A DNA stretch of 64,000 nucleotides, from positions 248,001 to 312,000 of the forward strand of contig JBKAGX010000001.1 of assembly GCA_046290575.1 (NCBI GenBank). The letters are read 5' to 3'. A program made the translations under genes and the position numbers. Below the pieces are notes generated by a model, which was given only the letters and a program-made list of their open reading frames with translations, ran no database searches and was not told the DNA's origin. Origin of the DNA: JANQQJ01 sp046290575 (lineage in GTDB: Bacteria; Pseudomonadota; Alphaproteobacteria; SMXS01). Shown here piece by piece: positions 60,660 through 64,000 of this stretch; the stretch's first letter is position 1, and the number at the start of each line of letters is the position of its first letter.

Positions 60660-61445
60660 TTGCTGAAAAGGCTATTGGGCATGCGGCGCCCAATCCCAAG
60701 GGCGCCCGAGATGACGCGGCTCTACGCAATCGGCGATGTCCACGGCAGGGTGGATCTTCTGAACCGGCTTGCAGACGATATCCAGGCTGACGCCGCCCCT
60801 TATGAGGGGTTTCGAAAAGTGCTGATCACGCTGGGCGATTATATTGATCGCGGGCCCGGCAGCCGCGAGGTCATCGACTTTCTGCGCGCGCCTCCTCTAG
60901 CGGGTTTCGAGTCGGTCAATCTCCTGGGCAACCATGAGGACCTGATGCTCCGGTTCCTTGAGCGGCCGTCGGTGATTTCCGACTGGGTGATGAATGGTGG
61001 TGATGCGACGCTGGCCAGCTATGGCGTCAAGCTGGTGCCGGACTGGGAAAAAAAAGAAGTGGCGTCAACCTTGCGCGATAAACTTCGTACCGTTCTGCCG
61101 GACGCGCACCTGAAATTTCTGAAGCAGCTAAAGCCTTACCATGTCGAAGGTGACTATATGTTCGTCCATGCCGGGGTGCGGCCGGGGCAGCCGGTCACCC
61201 AGCAGGACGCGCAGGATCTGATCTGGATTCGAGAACCATTTCTCCAGTCCAGAAAAAACCATGGGAAAGTTGTCGTGCACGGCCACTCGGTCGCCTATCA
61301 GCCGGAGGTCTGGCCGTCAGAAAAGCGCACCAGCCGGATCGGCATCGATACCGGCGCCTATCTGACCGGGCGGCTGACCTGTCTGGCGCTTGCCGGACAG
61401 ACGCGAACCTGGCTGCAGACGCCGGTCAATCCGCGCTTCGCCTAG
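60660..61445 (+). CDS. Calcineurin-type Ser/Thr protein phosphatase-like protein
   Basis: 261 residues from TTG 60660; GGGGG at 60649-60653 is 6 bp upstream and LLKRLLGMRRPIP resembles the basic leader of homologues. ATG 60681 and ATG 60711 are alternatives. Metallophosphatase motifs: GDVHGRVDLL, GDYIDRGPGS, LGNHEDL, FVHAGVRPG and VVHGHSVAY, all metal ligands present. It dephosphorylates phosphoproteins or Ap4A-like nucleotides; substrate unknown. Confidence 0.9.
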   Translation: MLKRLLGMRRPIPRAPEMTRLYAIGDVHGRVDLLNRLADDIQADAAPYEGFRKVLITLGDYIDRGPGSREVIDFLRAPPLAGFESVNLLGNHEDLMLRFLERPSVISDWVMNGGDATLASYGVKLVPDWEKKEVASTLRDKLRTVLPDAHLKFLKQLKPYHVEGDYMFVHAGVRPGQPVTQQDAQDLIWIREPFLQSRKNHGKVVVHGHSVAYQPEVWPSEKRTSRIGIDTGAYLTGRLTCLALAGQTRTWLQTPVNPRFA

Positions 61446-61475
61446 ACGGGTTTTGTTGCGCCCGCGCCGATATGG

Positions 61476-61607
61476 CTATTCGTCGCGCGTATCCGGCATC
61501 TGGGACCGGCGCTTCATATAGCCTTTGAACAGCACGGCCAGGCCACCCATGACGGCGAGCACGAAGACCATAAAAGCGATAAGAAGCGGAAGCTGTCCGT
61601 CACCCAT
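61476..61607 (-). CDS. 43-residue single-pass membrane protein
   Basis: ATG at 61607 is preceded by AAGGA at optimal spacing (7 nt). The product is hydrophobic at LLIAFMVFVLAVMGGLAVLF and basic after it (KGYMKRRSQ), with a short acidic tail ending TRDE, so one membrane helix with the C-terminus predicted inside. It is convergent with the phosphatase gene and just downstream of DUF924 on the same strand. Function unknown; the size and motif suggest a conserved small membrane protein. Confidence 0.7.
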   Translation of the reverse strand: MGDGQLPLLIAFMVFVLAVMGGLAVLFKGYMKRRSQMPDTRDE

Positions 61608-61675
61608 GTTTTTTCCTTAAGGCATAGCGAATTGCGAGCGGGTTATATCGGCTGAACCCGCCCCGTTCAATGAAA

Positions 61676-62251
61676 TCAGAACAGGCTGTCGCCGCTTTCC
61701 AGAAATTCTCTCTCTTCCAGGGTGGTTTGCCTGCCCAAAACGGCGTTTCTGTGCGGAAATCTTCCGAACCGTTTGATCACATCGTGATGCCACCGGGCAA
61801 ACCCCAGTAACCATTCGTCGTCCAGACCTTCATGCAGCCTCATGGATCGTTGCTGGACCGCGATATCCTCGGCATGTTGAAACGGCATGTAGAGAAACAG
61901 CCGCATTAGTTTCGGGATATCCCGGTCGAGGCCCCGTGCGATGGCGGCTTCGGCGACGTCCAATGCCATGGGGTCGGTTTCGAAGGCACGCGGGCTTTCC
62001 CGGAACATGTTCCGGGGAAACTGGTCAAGAACAATGACCAGGGCGACCGTGCCCTGGGCCGTCCTGGTCCAGTCTGCGAGCCGCCCGCTAGCCGCTGCGT
62101 CATACACGCCGCTGAACCGGTCAATAATCTCGCGGTCGAAGGCCGGGTCGGCGTTGAACCATACGTCGCGGCCTTCACCGCCGCTCCCGTCCGGTTGGGG
62201 CAGGGAATCGGGCGTGAACCAGAAATCCAAGACGTCTTCTATTTTGTGCAT
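61676..62251 (-). CDS. DUF924 family protein
   Basis: 191 residues from ATG 62251 (MHKIEDVLDFWFTP). The family landmarks DVWFNADPAFDREIIDRF, LVIVLDQFPRNMFR and LFLYMPFQHAED are all present. A helical cytoplasmic protein with no known catalytic residues; the bacterial function remains undetermined. Divergent from mlaE; a longer reading up to 62443 would overlap mlaE and is rejected. Confidence 0.92.
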   Translation of the reverse strand: MHKIEDVLDFWFTPDSLPQPDGSGGEGRDVWFNADPAFDREIIDRFSGVYDAAASGRLADWTRTAQGTVALVIVLDQFPRNMFRESPRAFETDPMALDVAEAAIARGLDRDIPKLMRLFLYMPFQHAEDIAVQQRSMRLHEGLDDEWLLGFARWHHDVIKRFGRFPHRNAVLGRQTTLEEREFLESGDSLF

Positions 62252-62312
62252 GATGTAAGAATAGTCTTCTCTAAGCTCTGGTCCAGCCTGGGCCGCTGCC
62301 GTGCCGCGACGG

Positions 62313-62341
62313 TTGCCAAGTCTTTCCCCTGTCTGTGATAC
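62313..62341 (+). promoter_or_regulatory. Candidate mlaE promoter
   Basis: TTGCCA (62313-62318) and TGATAC (62336-62341) are spaced 17 bp, 29 bp upstream of the mlaE ATG. Confidence 0.4.
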
Positions 62342-62369
62342 TGACCTCACGAAGCCAGGACGATATGCC

Positions 62370-63518
62370 ATGGACCACAACCTTGCAGTAGACGACGCAC
62401 CCTGGGTGATCATGGAGCCCGATGGTGATGCGCTTTGGGTCAAGTTTGGCGGCGCCTGGACGGTTCAGCACTCGGCGTCGGTGTTTCAGCAGCTGACACA
62501 GGTGGGCAAGTCGATCACCCGCGGCGCGCTGTTCGACATGACCCAGATCCGCTATATGGACACCGTTGGCGCGTGGCTGCTTTACCGGACAGAGCGCGAA
62601 TTCCGTGAACGCGGCGTGCCGGTCGAACATGTGGGGTGTACCCCCGAACAGCGCAGCTTGATGGATCAGGCAGAAGAGCATGATCAGCCCTGCGCTGTTG
62701 AACCCCCGGACCGCCCTCAATTCCTAAGGCTTGTAGAAGATGTCGGCGGCGGCGTGGTCGGGGCATTCGACAAGATGCGCACCGCGCTCGGCTTTATGGG
62801 GCTGGTCCTGGAATCGCTGGTCAGCGGCGCTTTGCGTCCGAAACGGTTCAGGCTGACGGCGACGATCAACCAGATGGAACTGGTCGGCGTCAATGCGTTG
62901 CCGATCGTCGGACTGATCTCGTTCCTGATCGGTATTGTCATTGCCTATCAGGGGGCGCACCAACTCAGACTTTTCGGGGCGGAAATCTTTACCGTCGATA
63001 TGGTGGTTTTCGCCGTTTTGCGTGAATTCGGTATTCTCCTGACGGCAATTATGATTGCCGGCCGGTCGGGCAGCGCGTTCACGGCTGAAATCGGCTCCAT
63101 GCAGTTGAATCAGGAAATCGACGCGATGAATGTCATGTCGATTTCGCCGATTGAAGCCCTGGTGCTGCCGCGTTTCGTCGCGCTGGTAATCATGATGCCT
63201 TTGCTGACCTTTTATGCCGATATCGTGGGCATATTGGGCGGGCTGGTGATCAGTTGGGTGGCGCTCGACATCTCCCCCGCTTTGTTCATCGAACGCGCAC
63301 AAGCGGCTTTTACCATCGAAAATTTCAGTGTCGGAATGATCAAGGCGCCGATCTTTGGCGCGATCATCGCGCTGATCGGGTGTCACGAAGGCATGCAGGT
63401 TAAGGGCAGCGCAGAAAGTCTTGGCAGCCACACCACGTTGTCTGTCGTTGAAGCGATTTTCATGATTATTGTCCTCGATGCGTTTTTTGCGATCTTCTTT
63501 ACCGAGATCGGTATCTGA
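62370..63518 (+). CDS. STAS domain-MlaE permease fusion (ABC lipid transporter)
   Basis: 382 residues from ATG 62370. Residues 1-105 are a STAS-like domain (FGGAWTVQHSASVFQQ, FDMTQIRYMDTVGAWLLY), the role MlaB plays as a separate protein in E. coli. The remainder is MlaE permease: GVNALPIVGLISFLIGIVIAYQGA, VVFAVLREFGILLTAIMIAGRSGSAF, with about five membrane helices. It moves phospholipid or sterol-like lipids between membranes. mlaF follows after 2 bp. Confidence 0.92.
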   Translation: MDHNLAVDDAPWVIMEPDGDALWVKFGGAWTVQHSASVFQQLTQVGKSITRGALFDMTQIRYMDTVGAWLLYRTEREFRERGVPVEHVGCTPEQRSLMDQAEEHDQPCAVEPPDRPQFLRLVEDVGGGVVGAFDKMRTALGFMGLVLESLVSGALRPKRFRLTATINQMELVGVNALPIVGLISFLIGIVIAYQGAHQLRLFGAEIFTVDMVVFAVLREFGILLTAIMIAGRSGSAFTAEIGSMQLNQEIDAMNVMSISPIEALVLPRFVALVIMMPLLTFYADIVGILGGLVISWVALDISPALFIERAQAAFTIENFSVGMIKAPIFGAIIALIGCHEGMQVKGSAESLGSHTTLSVVEAIFMIIVLDAFFAIFFTEIGI

Positions 63519-63520
63519 CC

Positions 63521-64000
63521 GTGTCGACACAGCTTCAGGAAAAGGACGATCAAATCGACCCGAATGACCACGTCATTTCAATCCGCGGCCTGAAGGTGGG
63601 CTTCGGTGGTCCCGACATTATCAGCGGCCTTGATCTGGATGTGCGGCGTGGCGAGGTATTGGGCATTGTCGGTGGGTCGGGAACCGGTAAGTCGGTGTTG
63701 ATGGGCACGATTTTGGGCCTCATTCAGGCGCGCGCCGGGTCGATCAAGGTGTTCGGCCACGAAGTTTGCGGCGAGTCCGCGACTCAGAAACGTGACCTGG
63801 AGAAACGCTGGGGCGTGCTGTTTCAGGATGGCGCGTTGTTTTCCGGTCTGACCGTTGCGCAAAACGTCCAGGTGCCCTTGCGGGAGCAGATGAGCGGTGT
63901 GCCCCGCGCGTTGATGGATGAAATCGCGGCCATGAAACTCTGCATGGTCGGGTTGCCGGCGGACGCAGGCCCGAAGTTTCCCTCAGAGATTTCTGGCGGT
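63521..64000 (+). CDS. ABC transporter ATP-binding protein MlaF, N-terminal part (cut by window edge)
   Basis: From GTG 63521 the frame is open for 160 codons to the last base. Walker A GGSGTGKSVLMGTILGL is near residues 49-65, the Q-loop is VLFQDGALFSGLTV near 110 and the signature begins SEISGG at the window edge. Couples ATP hydrolysis to the MlaE permease. MlaD-type substrate-binding protein is expected beyond the window. Confidence 0.92.
   Translation, partial: MSTQLQEKDDQIDPNDHVISIRGLKVGFGGPDIISGLDLDVRRGEVLGIVGGSGTGKSVLMGTILGLIQARAGSIKVFGHEVCGESATQKRDLEKRWGVLFQDGALFSGLTVAQNVQVPLREQMSGVPRALMDEIAAMKLCMVGLPADAGPKFPSEISGG

Overview
The window is chromosomal core sequence from an alphaproteobacterium. 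The gene order (maeB-mutS-glnD-murJ-trpS; lnt-xre-metK-trmB; rimP-nusA-ylxR-infB-rbfA-truB-rpsO-pnp; coaBC-ubiB-ubiE-mutM; rpsT-dnaA), a MucR/Ros regulator, an Irr regulator with an Irr-type operator, and a RIME-like palindromic repeat all point there. Nothing fixes the genus; a Rhodospirillales-like free-living heterotroph that stores polyhydroxyalkanoate is my best guess. The sequence is GC-rich and densely packed, with many GTG/TTG starts, 4-8 bp start/stop overlaps, and tail-to-tail genes that share stop codons.

Layout: 1-13.4 kb holds partial malic enzyme, mismatch repair (mutS), PII uridylylation (glnD), lipid II flippase (murJ), trpS, a lipoprotein, UspA, an Nfu Fe-S protein, a RutE-like nitroreductase and tsaB-rimI. 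13.4-23.6 kb has a TusA-like protein divergent from mucR, then Fur, plsC, miaB-phoH-ybeY-corC-lnt, a small XRE regulator, metK and trmB. 23.6-32.8 kb is the translation/RNA superoperon from rimP to pnp, behind a leader with an intrinsic-terminator-like hairpin. 32.8-33.0 kb is a cluster of three inverted repeats.

33.0-37.5 kb is the most distinctive stretch: a nitronate-monooxygenase-like flavoprotein with a C-terminal four-cysteine motif, irr, then a rubredoxin-less rubrerythrin, an HdrD/GlpC-like Fe-S protein and a DUF3501 protein. The rubrerythrin promoter carries a perfect Irr-box palindrome and two further dyads. 37.5-46 kb has an SH3 protein, a 2-hydroxyacid dehydrogenase, and a minus-strand run ubiE-ubiB-coaBC-dut-rrf2-cysK-moeB/thiF-dsrE. 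46-55.7 kb carries mutM, an enoyl-CoA hydratase, rpsT, a rhodanese gene and dnaA-dnaN-recF-gyrB. 55.7-64 kb has a class A PBP, YcgN-like protein, intracellular PHA depolymerase, SCO1-like protein, an exported ankyrin protein, a Ser/Thr-type phosphatase, a 43-residue membrane protein, DUF924, and the start of an Mla-type ABC transporter (STAS-MlaE, MlaF).

I see no CRISPR array, prophage, insertion sequence, tRNA or rRNA. No exotic defence or biosynthetic system is visible. The best leads are the Irr/rubrerythrin module, the cysteine-bearing nitronate monooxygenase, the repeat cluster after pnp, paired DnaA-box-like sites between ubiB and coaBC, and a structured metK leader.
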